Below the pieces are notes generated by a model. That model saw only the letters and a program-made list of their open reading frames with translations, did not search any database and was not told where the DNA came from. A DNA stretch of 64,000 nucleotides from contig NZ_FCOE02000001.1 in assembly GCF_001544915.2 (NCBI RefSeq), positions 496,001 through 560,000 on the forward strand, written 5' to 3'. The DNA comes from Caballeronia pedi (GTDB lineage Bacteria > Pseudomonadota > Gammaproteobacteria > Burkholderiales > Burkholderiaceae). Both the position numbers and the translations under genes were made by a program. Of this stretch, positions 10,018 to 19,051 are shown in pieces (positions within the stretch are counted from its first letter, which is position 1; each line of letters starts with the position of its first letter).

Positions 10018-10047
10018 AAAGGCCGGCTCTTGCAGCCGGCCTTTTTT
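10018..10047 (+). terminator. Rho-independent terminator of the liv operon
   Basis: An 11-bp perfect stem (10018-10028 with 10034-10044) has a CTTGC loop and ends in six T. It also lies at the 3' end of the convergent acetyltransferase gene and could work in both directions. Confidence 0.9.
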
Positions 10048-10469
10048 CAAAGCCGCTTCCCCAGACTCACGACTTCATCCATCCGATAGCCGAGCTTTTC
10101 ATAAAAGCCGCGCAATTCCGTCTTGACCGACAGAATCTGCAAATTCACCTTCGGACACCCAAGCTTCGCCAACGCCGCCTCCGCGTGCTTCATCAGCGCG
10201 CCGCCAAACCCGCGTCCGCGCAGCAACGGCGTGACGGCCAGCGAATACACCCAGCCACGATGCCCGTCGTATCCGGCCATCACCGTGCCGACCACGCGGC
10301 CATCGGCCAGGCCGACGAAAAACAGTTCCGGCTGCGTCGTCATCTTGTTGGCGATCGACAAGGCCGGATCGCGCTGCGGCCGCGATGCATCCGCGTACTC
10401 GGGAAACACCTCGCGCCACAGCGCGATCACGGCATCGCGATCGGCTGTGTCGAACGTGCGGATGATCAC
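10047..10469 (-). CDS. GNAT-family acetyltransferase (YpeA-like)
   Basis: 140-residue GNAT domain protein. The acetyl-CoA pyrophosphate loop reads [10 protein letters not shown]; the stretches [21 protein letters not shown] and [12 protein letters not shown] fit the YpeA subgroup, whose substrate is unknown. I chose the GTG at 10469: it overlaps the argD stop codon, suggesting translational coupling, and gives the normal domain start [13 protein letters not shown]. Convergent with livF. Confidence 0.85.
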   Translation of the reverse strand: MIIRTFDTADRDAVIALWREVFPEYADASRPQRDPALSIANKMTTQPELFFVGLADGRVVGTVMAGYDGHRGWVYSLAVTPLLRGRGFGGALMKHAEAALAKLGCPKVNLQILSVKTELRGFYEKLGYRMDEVVSLGKRL

Positions 10470-11650
10470 AGCGAATCGAGCACCGAGCGCAGCATGGCCA
10501 TCATCTGGTCGATCTCGTCCTTCGTGACGTTGAGCGCGGGCATGAAGCGCAGCAGATTCGGGCGCGCTGCGTTCAGCAGCAGGCCATCGGGCTGCATCAG
10601 ACGCGCTTTCTCGACGATCTGCGGACCCTTGTCGCTGTCGAGCAGCAACGCGCGCAACAGGCCTTCGCCGCGTTCGCCCTTGAAGCCGCGCTCCGCCGAC
10701 AGCTTCAGCAGTTCCTGCTTCAGATACTCGCCTTGCTCGCGCACGCCTTCGAGAAAGCCCGGAGCCACGAGCTGCGAGATCACGGAATAACCGACCGCCG
10801 ACATCAGTGGATTGCCGTTGTAGGTGCCGCCCTGATCGCCCGCTTCGAAGCACGCGAACTCCGCCTTCGAGAGCAGCGCCGCGAGCGGCACGCCGCCGCC
10901 GATGCCCTTGCCGAGCGTCATGATGTCCGGCTCGATTCCCGACAGCTCGTACGCGAACAACGTCCCCGCGCGGCCGCAACCGCTTTGCACTTCATCGACG
11001 ATCAAGAGCAGGTTGTGCTTCTTCGTCAGCTCGCGCAGTTGCTGCATGAACTCGCGCGTCGCCGGAAGCACGCCGCCTTCGCCCTGAATCGGCTCCAGCA
11101 TCACGGCGACGGTCTTCTCGCCGATGAGCTTCTCGACCGACGCGATATCGTTGAGATCGGCCTTCGGAAAGCCCGGCACTTGCGGCGCGTAGATCGTGTC
11201 CCAGCCGGCCTTGCCGCTCGCGGACATCGTCGCGATCGTGCGGCCGTGAAAGCTGTGATCGAACGTGATGATTTCGTACGCGCCGTTCCTGAACTTCTTG
11301 CCCCACTTGCGCGCGAGTTTGATCGCGCCTTCGTTCGCTTCCGCGCCGCTGTTGGCGAAGAACACCTTGTCGAAGCAGCTGTTCGCGGTGAGCAGGCCCG
11401 CGAGCTGCGCCATCGGCGCGTTGTAGAACGCCGGCGAAGGATTGATCAGCGTGCGCGCCTGCTTTTCCATCGCCTCGATCATGCCTTCGTTGCAGTGGCC
11501 GAGCGAGTTGACGGCCCAGCCCTGGATGAAGTCGAGATAGCGCTTGCCCGTGTTGTCGTAGAGCCAGGAACCTTTGCCGTGCGTGAACACGATCTCGGGA
11601 CGGTTCGTGATGTACATCAGCGAATCAACGGGGTACTCATTGAAATTCAT
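10466..11650 (-). CDS. argD: Acetylornithine aminotransferase (ArgD family)
   Basis: 394-residue class III PLP aminotransferase. It contains [20 protein letters not shown], the cofactor Asp in [15 protein letters not shown] and the PLP lysine in [16 protein letters not shown]. In arginine synthesis ArgD makes N-acetylornithine; close relatives act on succinylornithine or ornithine, so the precise substrate is inferred from similarity. The start at 11650 ([14 protein letters not shown]) matches the family; 20 upstream in-frame residues are rejected. Its stop overlaps the acetyltransferase start by 4 bp. Confidence 0.88.
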   Translation of the reverse strand: MNFNEYPVDSLMYITNRPEIVFTHGKGSWLYDNTGKRYLDFIQGWAVNSLGHCNEGMIEAMEKQARTLINPSPAFYNAPMAQLAGLLTANSCFDKVFFANSGAEANEGAIKLARKWGKKFRNGAYEIITFDHSFHGRTIATMSASGKAGWDTIYAPQVPGFPKADLNDIASVEKLIGEKTVAVMLEPIQGEGGVLPATREFMQQLRELTKKHNLLLIVDEVQSGCGRAGTLFAYELSGIEPDIMTLGKGIGGGVPLAALLSKAEFACFEAGDQGGTYNGNPLMSAVGYSVISQLVAPGFLEGVREQGEYLKQELLKLSAERGFKGERGEGLLRALLLDSDKGPQIVEKARLMQPDGLLLNAARPNLLRFMPALNVTKDEIDQMMAMLRSVLDSL

Positions 11651-11699
11651 GACAGCGGGCTCCACGAAAGCTAGTGCGAGAGAAAGAAAAAGACGGCGC

Positions 11700-11732
11700 G
11701 AAAAAAACAAAAGCCACGGAATTCCGTGGCTT
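11700..11732 (-). terminator. Strong Rho-independent terminator upstream of argD
   Basis: A 22-bp perfect palindrome (11711-11732, centre AATT) is followed on the minus strand by a T-rich tract of about 13 nt. It faces transcription coming from 11.9 kb, but the nearest upstream gene ends nearly 200 bp earlier (see findings). Confidence 0.85.
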
Positions 11733-11885
11733 CATTTCGTACGCTTCGAACAAACCGAACCGTGAGCGCAAATGCATGACGAGCCAGCGGCATCCCTAGG
11801 GAAGCGGCGAGCGGCGACGTCGAAGTGCGTTCAGGATTTTGATCATTCGCGAAGGATACGTTAAGCGGTTGCCGCCTGTAAACCG

Positions 11886-11912
11886 TGCACGCGGATTTTT
11901 TATCCGCGTGCA
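11886..11912. repeat. Perfect 11-bp inverted repeat after the reductase gene
   Basis: The arms 11886-11896 and 11902-11912 are perfectly complementary around a T5 loop. An outer pair GCCTG/CAGGC (11875-11879 and 11911-11915) could partly extend it. It lies 16 bp after the reductase stop. No T-run follows on either strand, so it is more likely a 3'-end stabilising hairpin than a classic terminator. Confidence 0.6.
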
Positions 11913-11927
11913 GGCTTTCATGCGGAA

Positions 11928-12959
11928 TCAGACCGGATGCGCGAGATCCGCCGCGCTGGTGAACGAATCCGCGTAGAACTCGTCCTCCGGCAGGCGATGA
12001 TGCTGCGTGAAATCGCGCTGCGCGGATTCCACCATCACGGGCGCGCCGCACGCGTACACCTGGAACGCGCTCAAGTCTGGCAGATCCTCGATGACAGCAC
12101 GATGAACGAAGCCCGTGCGGCCCGTCCAGTTGTCGTCCGCGTCGGGCTCGGAGAGCACCGGCACGAAGGCGAAGTTCGGGATGTCCTTCGCCCATTGCGT
12201 GGCGAGTTCCATCATGTAGAGGTCCTTCTTGCGGCGGCCGCCCCAGTACAGCGTCATCGGCCGGTTCAGGTTCTTGAACACCGCATGCTCGATGATCGCC
12301 TTGATCGGCGCGAAGCCCGTGCCCGACGCGAGCAGCACGATCGGTTTCTCGGATTCATCACGCAGGAAAAACGTGCCGAGCGGACCCTCGAAGCGCAGGA
12401 TGTCGCGCTCCTTCATCGCGCCGAACACGTGATCCGTGAAAGTGCCGCCCGGCATATGGCGGATATGCAGTTCGAGCGGGCCTTCGTGATGCGGCGGGCT
12501 CGCCATCGAATAGCTGCGGCGCTTGCCGTCCTTCAGGATAAATTCGATGTACTGACCCGCGTAGTACTGCAGGCGCTCGTTGGCAGGCAGTTGCAGCTTC
12601 AGTTCGATGACGTCGTCGGCACGGCGTTCGAGCGCGTTCACGCGGCACGGCAGCTTTTTCACCTGCACGTCGCCGACGCCCGCGACTTCGCGCACGTCGA
12701 TTTCGAGGTCGGTCTGCGCGGTCGCGCAGCAGAAGAGGGCGAGGCCGCGCGTTTTTTCGTCGTTCGACAAGGCCGACGACGAATGCGGCGCCTGCTCGAC
12801 TTCGCCGCTCACGACCGCGCCCTTGCAGGAACCGCACGCGCCGTTCTTGCAGCCGTACGGCAGGCCGATGCCCTGGCGCAGCGCGGCGCTCAGCACGGGT
12901 TCGTCGGGTTCCACTTGAAACTGCCGGCCGCTTTGCCGGAGCGTTACGTTAAAAGCCAT
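11928..12959 (-). CDS. 2Fe-2S flavin oxidoreductase (CDP-6-deoxy-delta-3,4-glucoseen reductase-like)
   Basis: 343-residue electron-transfer protein in three parts. An N-terminal plant-type ferredoxin domain has C37, C42, C45 and C77 or C78 (YGCKNGACGSC, then LFCCAT). A ferredoxin-reductase FAD domain has RRSYSMASPP. An NAD(P)H domain has LLASGTGFAPIKAIIEH. The order matches AscD-type reductases and aromatic-oxygenase reductases. In Burkholderia such genes carry the AscD name by similarity only; no deoxysugar genes are nearby, so the physiological partner is unknown. Confidence 0.85.
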   Translation of the reverse strand: MAFNVTLRQSGRQFQVEPDEPVLSAALRQGIGLPYGCKNGACGSCKGAVVSGEVEQAPHSSSALSNDEKTRGLALFCCATAQTDLEIDVREVAGVGDVQVKKLPCRVNALERRADDVIELKLQLPANERLQYYAGQYIEFILKDGKRRSYSMASPPHHEGPLELHIRHMPGGTFTDHVFGAMKERDILRFEGPLGTFFLRDESEKPIVLLASGTGFAPIKAIIEHAVFKNLNRPMTLYWGGRRKKDLYMMELATQWAKDIPNFAFVPVLSEPDADDNWTGRTGFVHRAVIEDLPDLSAFQVYACGAPVMVESAQRDFTQHHRLPEDEFYADSFTSAADLAHPV

Positions 12960-13045
12960 AGATCGATTTCTGCGATGTGTGGAGTTGTCTCGTTCGTCTT
13001 TTGCGACGCCGCACGCGGGTTTCAGGCGACGGATAGAATGCCCGG

Positions 13046-14059
13046 ATGATCGCCACTCGAAACCTTCGCCGCGCGCGTGTCCTGATCGTCGGATGCGGCG
13101 ATGTCGGCATGCGCGCGCTGCCGCTTCTGCATGCGCGGGCCGGCGCGCCGCGCGTGATCGCGCTCACGCATCATCCGGAGCGCGCGGGCGAGTTGCGCGC
13201 GGCGGGCGCTACGCCCGTTTCCGGCGATCTCGATGCGCGCCGCAGCCTCGAAAGGCTCGCTGGCCTCGCGCGCAACGTGCTGCATCTGGCGCCGCCTCAG
13301 CGCGACGGCGACGCGGACCGCCGCACGCGCGCGCTGCTCGCCGCGTTGCGCCGCCCGCGACGCTCGGCGGCACGTGGCGCGAGGAGCCACTGGCTGCATC
13401 CGGATCGAGCCGGAAAATCGTCTTTCATTGTACCCGACCGCCTTCGCGCGGCGACCAAGCGCCTGAGCGGTCCGCGCACGCGCTTCGTCTACGCGAGCAC
13501 GAGCGGCGTCTATGGCGATTGCGCCGGCGCGTGGATCGACGAAACACGTCCGGCGCGGCCCGAGAACGAGCGCGCGCGGCGGCGCGTGTCGGCGGAGCGG
13601 CAGTTGCGCGAGGCCGGCGTCGGGAGCGGCTGGCGCGTGTCGATCGCGCGGATTCCGGGCATTTACGCGGCCAATCGCCTGCCGCTGGCGCGCATCGAGA
13701 AGGGCATGCCGGCGCTGGTCGAATCCGACGACGTCTACACGAATCACGTTCACGCCGACGATCTCGCGGCGATTCTCGTGCGCGCGTTGTCGCGCGGGCG
13801 TCCGCAGCGTGTGATCAACGCCTCTGACGATACCGACCTGCGCATGGCGGAGTATTTCGATCGCGTGGCCGATGCATACGGCCTGCCGCGCGTGCCGCGC
13901 ATTTCACGGCGCGACGCCGAAGCGACTCTGGAACCGGTCACGCTTTCGTTCATGCGCGAATCGCGGCGGCTCTCCAACGCGCGCCTGAAGCGCGAGCTGG
14001 GCTATGCGCTGCGCCATCCGACCGTCGACGATTTCCTACGCGCGAACGCGCGGCGCTAG
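13046..14059 (+). CDS. NAD(P)-dependent epimerase/dehydratase-like SDR protein
   Basis: 337-residue extended short-chain dehydrogenase/reductase relative. The N-terminal Rossmann strand is VLIVGCGDVGMRALPLL. The mid-region YASTSGVYGD resembles the Ser-Tyr part of the active site, and VHADDLAAILVRAL and VINASDD are also family features. It resembles YeeZ-type proteins with no assigned substrate. Residues about 95-135, between the nucleotide-binding half and FVYAST, form an arginine-rich stretch without recognisable conservation. Divergent from the reductase; its stop overlaps the stop of the small membrane gene by 3 bp. Confidence 0.8.
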   Translation: MIATRNLRRARVLIVGCGDVGMRALPLLHARAGAPRVIALTHHPERAGELRAAGATPVSGDLDARRSLERLAGLARNVLHLAPPQRDGDADRRTRALLAALRRPRRSAARGARSHWLHPDRAGKSSFIVPDRLRAATKRLSGPRTRFVYASTSGVYGDCAGAWIDETRPARPENERARRRVSAERQLREAGVGSGWRVSIARIPGIYAANRLPLARIEKGMPALVESDDVYTNHVHADDLAAILVRALSRGRPQRVINASDDTDLRMAEYFDRVADAYGLPRVPRISRRDAEATLEPVTLSFMRESRRLSNARLKRELGYALRHPTVDDFLRANARR

Positions 14060-14232
14060 ATCAGCGCCGGAATCGTTTCGAGCAGGACGAAGCACATCAA
14101 CGCGCCGATCAATGCGCCGATGAGATTCGGCGAATACTTGTGGCGCATGTGCATGACGACGGCCAGCACCCCGATGAGGACAGCGCTCAGCGCGACGAAC
14201 GCAACCAGCGCGGCGGTCGAGTGGGAGACCAT
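14056..14232 (-). CDS. Small two-helix membrane protein, function unknown
   Basis: 58-residue protein beginning MVSHSTAALVAFVALSAV. Two hydrophobic helices (about 7-27 and 38-56) are separated by a short basic loop with HMRHKYSPN. A textbook AGGAGG lies 5 bp before the ATG at 14232, strong support for translation. It is convergent with the epimerase gene and their stop codons overlap. I do not recognise the family. Confidence 0.7.
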   Translation of the reverse strand: MVSHSTAALVAFVALSAVLIGVLAVVMHMRHKYSPNLIGALIGALMCFVLLETIPALI

Positions 14233-14453
14233 GATGCCCTCCTGCTTTTTTGATAGTCATTATTGGTATCCGTAAGACCAGTATATGAGTGCGGATCGCG
14301 GAAGGCATGCTGCGCCGCAACGCCCGTGCTTAAGGGCTTGTACTGATTTGCATGTCGAATGTGCGCCGGTCGGGCGCGTCATGGCCCGCGCGGGCTTTCG
14401 GGCTGTCGATGGCGTCGTGCGCGCACAACGCGCGCGGCAGCACAGAAGAGGTG

Positions 14454-15164
14454 TTATGGCGTCCCGCGCAAAGCGGCGAGATCGCTTTCGTCGAGCCAGC
14501 GCCACGCGCCTTCGGCGAGCGACACGGGCAGCGCGTACCCGCCGACGCGCTCGCGATGCAGCTTCTCCACACGGTTTCCCGCCGCCGCGACCATCCGCTT
14601 CACCTGATGGTATTTGCCTTCGAGCACGGTCAGTTCGAGCAGCCGTTCGTCGCGCTGTTCGGCCGCGAGCGCGGCGCTCGGTTTCGTTTCGCCGTGCAGC
14701 AGCACGCCTTCGCACAGTTTCGCGAGTTGCGCGTCGTCGAGCGGATGACGCACGGTCGCGAGATAGACCTTCGGCACCTTGCGTTTCGGCGATGTGAACG
14801 CGTGTACGAACGCGCCGTCATCGGAGAGCAGCAGCAGCCCGGTCGTGTCCTGATCGAGCCTGCCGACGGCCTGCACGCCGCGCTCGACGAGCTGCGGCGG
14901 CAACAAATGAAACACGCTCAGATGATGTTGCGGATCGCGCGAGCATTCATAGCCCGCGGGCTTGTTCAGCGCGATGTACGCCTTTTCACGATACGTCCAG
15001 CGATGATCGTCGACTTCGAACTCGAGACCGGGTGTGACGGGGAGATCGGCGTGCGGATCGTCGCGCATGACGCCGTCGATGCGCACGCGGCCTTCGGCCA
15101 CGATGCCGCGGCACTGGCGGCGCGACCCGAAGCCTTGGGAGTAGAGGAGGGTTTCGAGGTCCAT
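14454..15164 (-). CDS. rsuA: 16S rRNA pseudouridine(516) synthase RsuA
   Basis: 236-residue pseudouridine synthase. An N-terminal S4 RNA-binding domain (to about residue 60) precedes the catalytic domain, with the nucleophilic Asp104 in GRLDQDTTGLLLL. KYHQVKRMVAAAGNRVEKLHRERVG is the conserved C-terminal motif of the RsuA/RluB/E/F group. The length and the GYECSRD segment fit RsuA, which modifies 16S rRNA position 516; RluE- or RluF-like activity is less likely. Monocistronic as far as can be seen. Confidence 0.88.
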   Translation of the reverse strand: MDLETLLYSQGFGSRRQCRGIVAEGRVRIDGVMRDDPHADLPVTPGLEFEVDDHRWTYREKAYIALNKPAGYECSRDPQHHLSVFHLLPPQLVERGVQAVGRLDQDTTGLLLLSDDGAFVHAFTSPKRKVPKVYLATVRHPLDDAQLAKLCEGVLLHGETKPSAALAAEQRDERLLELTVLEGKYHQVKRMVAAAGNRVEKLHRERVGGYALPVSLAEGAWRWLDESDLAALRGTP

Positions 15165-15237
15165 CGGATGAGCGGAGTTGAAGCGCGCATTCTAGCAAGC
15201 CGCGCTTGGCCGCTCGCGGAGCGCGTTTCGCGTCGGC

Positions 15238-15269
15238 AAAAAAAGCGCCGCCCCGACAACGGGCGGCGC
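15238..15269 (-). terminator. Rho-independent terminator after the TIGR03118-type gene
   Basis: A 9-bp GC stem (15245-15253 with 15261-15269) has a 7-nt loop and runs into seven T on the minus strand. It lies about 75 bp after the gene's stop. Confidence 0.85.
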
Positions 15270-15345
15270 CGAGCGTGGCGATGCGCATACGGACGAAGGG
15301 GCGTCCGAGGCCGGCGTCATCGCCCAGGGAAACGCGCTGCGCGCG

Positions 15346-16443
15346 TCACTGCATGTCGATGCGGCCGTACACGCCATCGGCTTCGAAATTCGGCCCGGCG
15401 GCGAAGAAGAGCGTGTTCGTCGGCTGCGCCTGCAGACCGTTGCCGAACGCGATGCCCCACAGGCCGCGCTGCACGAGCGTCGTGCCGTCGCTGTTCATCA
15501 ACTGGCCGACGAACGCGCCGCTCGTCGGATCGAACGCGTTGATCGTGCCGTCGCCGAAATTGCCGACCAGAATGTCGTTGCTGAACGTGCCGAAGTTGCC
15601 GGGCGCCTGCGCGAGACCCCACGGCGCGTTCAGCGGACCGTTCTGGGCGAAGCGCTGCATGAGATTGCCATCGATGTCGAACACGTCGACGAAGCCCTGG
15701 CCCGCGCCCGGCACGTCGTCTTCCGCGTCGGCGTCCTGCTTCGCGTAGGTGACGAAGATCTTCGAGCCGATCGCCTGGATGCCGAACGGCGCGAAACCCG
15801 CCGGAATCTGCGCGTCCCTGAATCCGCCGGGCACGACGATCTGCGTGAACGTGCCGTCGAAGACGTCGATCCTGTTGTTGTGGAAGTCGGTCGCGTAGAG
15901 GCGATGTCCGCCCGCCGCCGTGGCGGCGATCGCAAGCCCTTTGTAGATCGCGCCTGAGGCGCTCGCATCGACGACGGTGAACGCGTGCGTCATATCGACC
16001 GCGGGCGCCCACGCGGTGATCGAGCCGCCTTCGCCCGCGAAGATGAACGCCGCGACGCCCGACTTGCCGTTGCGCGCGAGCGTGAGGTCCGGTCCCTTGT
16101 TGAAGACGATGCCCGTTGGGTTCGCTGGGCCCGTCGCGTTCGGCGGAATCGAGACGACCAGCGACTGCACGACGCCGTTGCCGTCGTAGAGCGAGGCCGT
16201 CTGCGTGCCGTTATTGGCGACCCACACGAAGCCGTTCGGGTTGAACGCGACACCCCAGCCGTTCTTAAGATTCGGGTCCGTGTGCGGCGCGGCGACGGCG
16301 CCATCGGACACGACGATCGACATCTTGAAGCGCGTGGCCGATGGCATGCTGTTGTCCGAGCCGCCGCCGCACGAGGCGAGGGCCGTCAACGTCACGACCG
16401 CGGCGGCGCAAGCGACGAGGCGGGTCCACAATCCGGTTTGCAT
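15346..16443 (-). CDS. TIGR03118-family beta-propeller-like lipoprotein
   Basis: 365-residue exported protein. The signal peptide ends in a lipobox LASC followed by GGGS, so it is probably a lipoprotein. The mature part has repeated NHL/propeller-like segments: NGWGVAFNPNGFVWVANNGT, RLYATDFHNNRIDVFDG and NAPWGLAQAPGNFG. It resembles the TIGR03118 family of uncharacterised proteins. The ATG at 16443 has AGGAG upstream; 15 further in-frame residues are rejected because they would displace the signal peptide. Function unknown. Confidence 0.8.
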   Translation of the reverse strand: MQTGLWTRLVACAAAVVTLTALASCGGGSDNSMPSATRFKMSIVVSDGAVAAPHTDPNLKNGWGVAFNPNGFVWVANNGTQTASLYDGNGVVQSLVVSIPPNATGPANPTGIVFNKGPDLTLARNGKSGVAAFIFAGEGGSITAWAPAVDMTHAFTVVDASASGAIYKGLAIAATAAGGHRLYATDFHNNRIDVFDGTFTQIVVPGGFRDAQIPAGFAPFGIQAIGSKIFVTYAKQDADAEDDVPGAGQGFVDVFDIDGNLMQRFAQNGPLNAPWGLAQAPGNFGTFSNDILVGNFGDGTINAFDPTSGAFVGQLMNSDGTTLVQRGLWGIAFGNGLQAQPTNTLFFAAGPNFEADGVYGRIDMQ

Positions 16444-16551
16444 GATGGTGACTCCTCGAGCGCGACGCGCCTTCAGTTCTTTCGTCACCTCTAAACGGAT
16501 AGGCGCGGACGCTTATTCCGTTCGCAATCGGCGGAATTGTTTCGCCGTGCT

Positions 16552-18123
16552 TCAGTGCGCGTCGCCGCGTCCTTTCGATACCACCGGCACGCCCCAGCCG
16601 AACAGCGTGACGCGCGCGTCGTCGTCGGACGTCGAGCCATGCCGCGTGCCTGCGCGCCAGTGGCCGTCGAAGGCCATCGTCGGCGTAAGCGGCTTTGGAA
16701 TTCCGCTGGCCTGGCGGAAGTACTCGGTGTTGGTCTCGTTCTGCACGGCGAGCGCGCGGCGCAGCGTCGCTTGCGTTTGCGCGTTGCGCGGGTCGAGCGC
16801 TACGGCGCGGCGGGCGTTGCGTAACGCGCACGCCGGGTCCTCGTTGGCGGCGCATGTGCGGGCACTTGCCATCGCGCTGTCGCGCGCGCGTTCCTGACGC
16901 GACAGTTCGGCCGCAAGCTGCTGGATTTCCGGACTGCGCGGCTCGTTCGCATAGAGGCCGCGCATGTGACGGCGCGCGGCCGCGAGATCGCGGCTGGCGA
17001 GTGCCTGTTGAGCTGCGGCAATGCTGCGTGCAACGGCTGCGGGAAGTGGTTCCTGGACCGGTTGAGCCGGAGGTGCGGCGGGCTTTTCGATCGAGGCCAG
17101 CGTCGGCGCGGGGGTTGATTTGCGGGGTGGCTCGCTAGCCTGTGCCGCTGGTTTTGCCGCGACGCTCAGCGTCGCGTTCGTGCGCTGCTCTGGCTTCTGC
17201 GCCGAAGCGATCGCTGGCGTTGCCGGTTTGATCGATGGCGCTGCTGCGGCGATGGACGCGCCTGCCGGAGCCGCCGCGCTCGTCGCGACGTTCGGCGTGG
17301 CGGGCTTTGCTGCGGCGACCGCGACCGATGGTGCGACGCTGGGCGCAGGCGGATTTGCCGTGGTGCGTATCGTCGTGGGCGCTGCGGGCATGGAAGGCTT
17401 CACCGGCGCAGCGGCCGCAAGCGTGCTGACCGATGCCGACGCCGGCGCGCTCGCTACTGCGACGCGCGGCTCGGCGCGCGGCTCGGCGCGCGTGACGACC
17501 GTTGGCGTTTCCGTCGCCGGTCGAGCGGTGACCGAAACAGCCGGCGCGACAGGCGCGCGTTCATTTCGCGCGTGGTTCGCCTGCGCCATCGCCGATGACG
17601 CGGGCGCGACGGCCTGCGCATTCGTCGATTCCGCTTTGGACCGCATCGCCGATGCATGCCGCGAAGCCTCGGCATTGATCGCGGCTGCGCGCTCGTGAAC
17701 CAGGCCGGCCACGCTGATGCCGGGTTCCACGCTCGCGGGCGGGGCGTTGTCGTCCAGTTGCACGTAGAAATACGCGCCGACCGCGAGACTCGCGACCACT
17801 CCGCCGACCAGCACCGCGATGCCCGTGCGCGCGGGCTTGCGTTGCGTCTCTTGCGTTTCGCCGGGTTCGACGAAATTCGGATAGGACGTCAACATCCTGC
17901 GGCGCACCATGCGCTGGAGCCAGTGGCTGTCGTCCCAGTCCAGTATGTCGAGCGGCACCGGCACGGCCGCCGATGGCGCGCGGGTTTCCGCCGCACTCGT
18001 GAATATCGCGCCCTGACGATCGGCCCCGCAGGACGGGCAGGTGTCCTCCTCGGCAGGCGACACGAAGTTGCAGCGATGGCAGATGACGGAGTCGAGAGAC
18101 AGCGAGTATTCAGGTCGATTCAT
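16552..18123 (-). CDS. Zinc-ribbon, single-pass membrane protein with Ala/Pro-rich linker and TPR-like C-terminus
   Basis: 523 residues, not recognised as a named family. Visible order: a zinc ribbon with C15, C18, C29 and C32 (CHRC, CPSC); an acidic/aromatic stretch DILDWDDSHWLQRM; a membrane helix about 101-121 (GIAVLVGGVVASLAVGAYFY); a very long Ala/Pro/Thr-rich linker (about 125-370); then an Ala-rich helical region resembling tetratricopeptide repeats (RDLAAARRHMRGLYANEPRS; PACALRNARRAVALDPRN). With no signal peptide the zinc ribbon should be cytoplasmic and the C-terminus periplasmic. Divergent from the membrane-protein genes at 18.4 kb. Confidence 0.72.
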   Translation of the reverse strand: MNRPEYSLSLDSVICHRCNFVSPAEEDTCPSCGADRQGAIFTSAAETRAPSAAVPVPLDILDWDDSHWLQRMVRRRMLTSYPNFVEPGETQETQRKPARTGIAVLVGGVVASLAVGAYFYVQLDDNAPPASVEPGISVAGLVHERAAAINAEASRHASAMRSKAESTNAQAVAPASSAMAQANHARNERAPVAPAVSVTARPATETPTVVTRAEPRAEPRVAVASAPASASVSTLAAAAPVKPSMPAAPTTIRTTANPPAPSVAPSVAVAAAKPATPNVATSAAAPAGASIAAAAPSIKPATPAIASAQKPEQRTNATLSVAAKPAAQASEPPRKSTPAPTLASIEKPAAPPAQPVQEPLPAAVARSIAAAQQALASRDLAAARRHMRGLYANEPRSPEIQQLAAELSRQERARDSAMASARTCAANEDPACALRNARRAVALDPRNAQTQATLRRALAVQNETNTEYFRQASGIPKPLTPTMAFDGHWRAGTRHGSTSDDDARVTLFGWGVPVVSKGRGDAH

Positions 18124-18413
18124 GTCGTACTCTTCTTCGAGTTATGGCTCGCCGCGTCGCGCGAGCGGATCACGACATCAGGAAAGTCCTAAGCAACCCG
18201 AACTGCGGGCGCCGCGCGCGCAAGCATCCCCGCGATGCCCCGCGCGCCGGGATTCTGATTGCCGATGGTGACTCATTCTTGCGGGTGCGTTGCGGTCCGT
18301 CTACGCGATTGCGCACATTCGCGCGCGCGTCACGTTCGACACGGGCTGGCCATTCGGACGACTTTCGCGGTGTCACGTTGTCGGCGAAATTGCGTGTCAT
18401 CGGCTACGAAAGG

Positions 18414-18842
18414 ATGACGACAATGCAATCGAACGGCTTCGAGGCGACGGCGCGGCAGTTGATCGTCGGATTGCCGCTCTTCATGGGCGCTATCGAATAC
18501 ATATTGCGAGTGGCACTCAAGCAGCCCGGCCGCGACGAATTTTTTCCGATCTCGCTCGTCGCGTCGAGCGTCAGTCTGAACATCGCGCTGGCGGTGCTGC
18601 CGGGTGAAATGCGCAACGGACTCCGGGCGTCGAGGAAGCGAATCGGTCAGGCGATCGTTATCGCAAATATGGGAATTTTCGCCTCTCTGATTGGCGTGCT
18701 TCTGTGGATATACTTGCTCGTCGCTTCGTTCAGTGGCGAGGTCAGAGCAATCTTGCCGATGCATCCGCTGCGGGATGCTTTGGGCTACTACGTTTTTTCA
18801 ATCGGGTTGAATGAAAGCAAGGCTTGGGTGGCGAAATGTTGA
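18414..18842 (+). CDS. Hypothetical multi-pass membrane protein
   Basis: 142 residues with hydrophobic segments near 15-35, 44-63 and 79-106 and possibly a fourth near 121-137. AAAGG precedes the ATG at 18414; a second ATG lies 9 bp further on. The frame is open upstream to 18144 but that part is arginine-rich and looks non-coding. Base composition is more AT-rich than the neighbours. Its last 7 bp overlap the next small gene. No recognised family. Confidence 0.6.
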   Translation: MTTMQSNGFEATARQLIVGLPLFMGAIEYILRVALKQPGRDEFFPISLVASSVSLNIALAVLPGEMRNGLRASRKRIGQAIVIANMGIFASLIGVLLWIYLLVASFSGEVRAILPMHPLRDALGYYVFSIGLNESKAWVAKC

Positions 18843-18997
18843 ACTTCGTATTGGGATTCTTTAGGGAGTATTGGCCGGTCGTGGTCGCCTGCGCGTTCGC
18901 CCGATTCGGCGTACCGGTTCTGGTCGACTGGCTGTTTCGTTATTTGGACAAGGAAGCGTCTCATGGCAGAACAGAACACCGCTCGGGCGTCGAGTGA
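18836..18997 (+). CDS. Small membrane-anchored hypothetical protein
   Basis: 53 residues beginning MLNFVLGFFREYWPVVVACA, with a hydrophobic N-terminal half that could be one membrane helix. It overlaps the end of the 18414 gene by 7 bp, so it may be translated by coupling. Clear Shine-Dalgarno support is lacking. The next feature is a bidirectional terminator at 19052. Confidence 0.45.
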   Translation: MLNFVLGFFREYWPVVVACAFARFGVPVLVDWLFRYLDKEASHGRTEHRSGVE

Positions 18998-19051
18998 AAA
19001 CGCTCGGGCGCGAATCCGTCAGCGCGGCGGAACACACCGCGCCCAAACGCA

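Noticed and set aside
18144..18413. Upstream extension of the 18414 membrane gene
   Set aside because: Arg-rich, no conserved features; a ribosome site precedes 18414.
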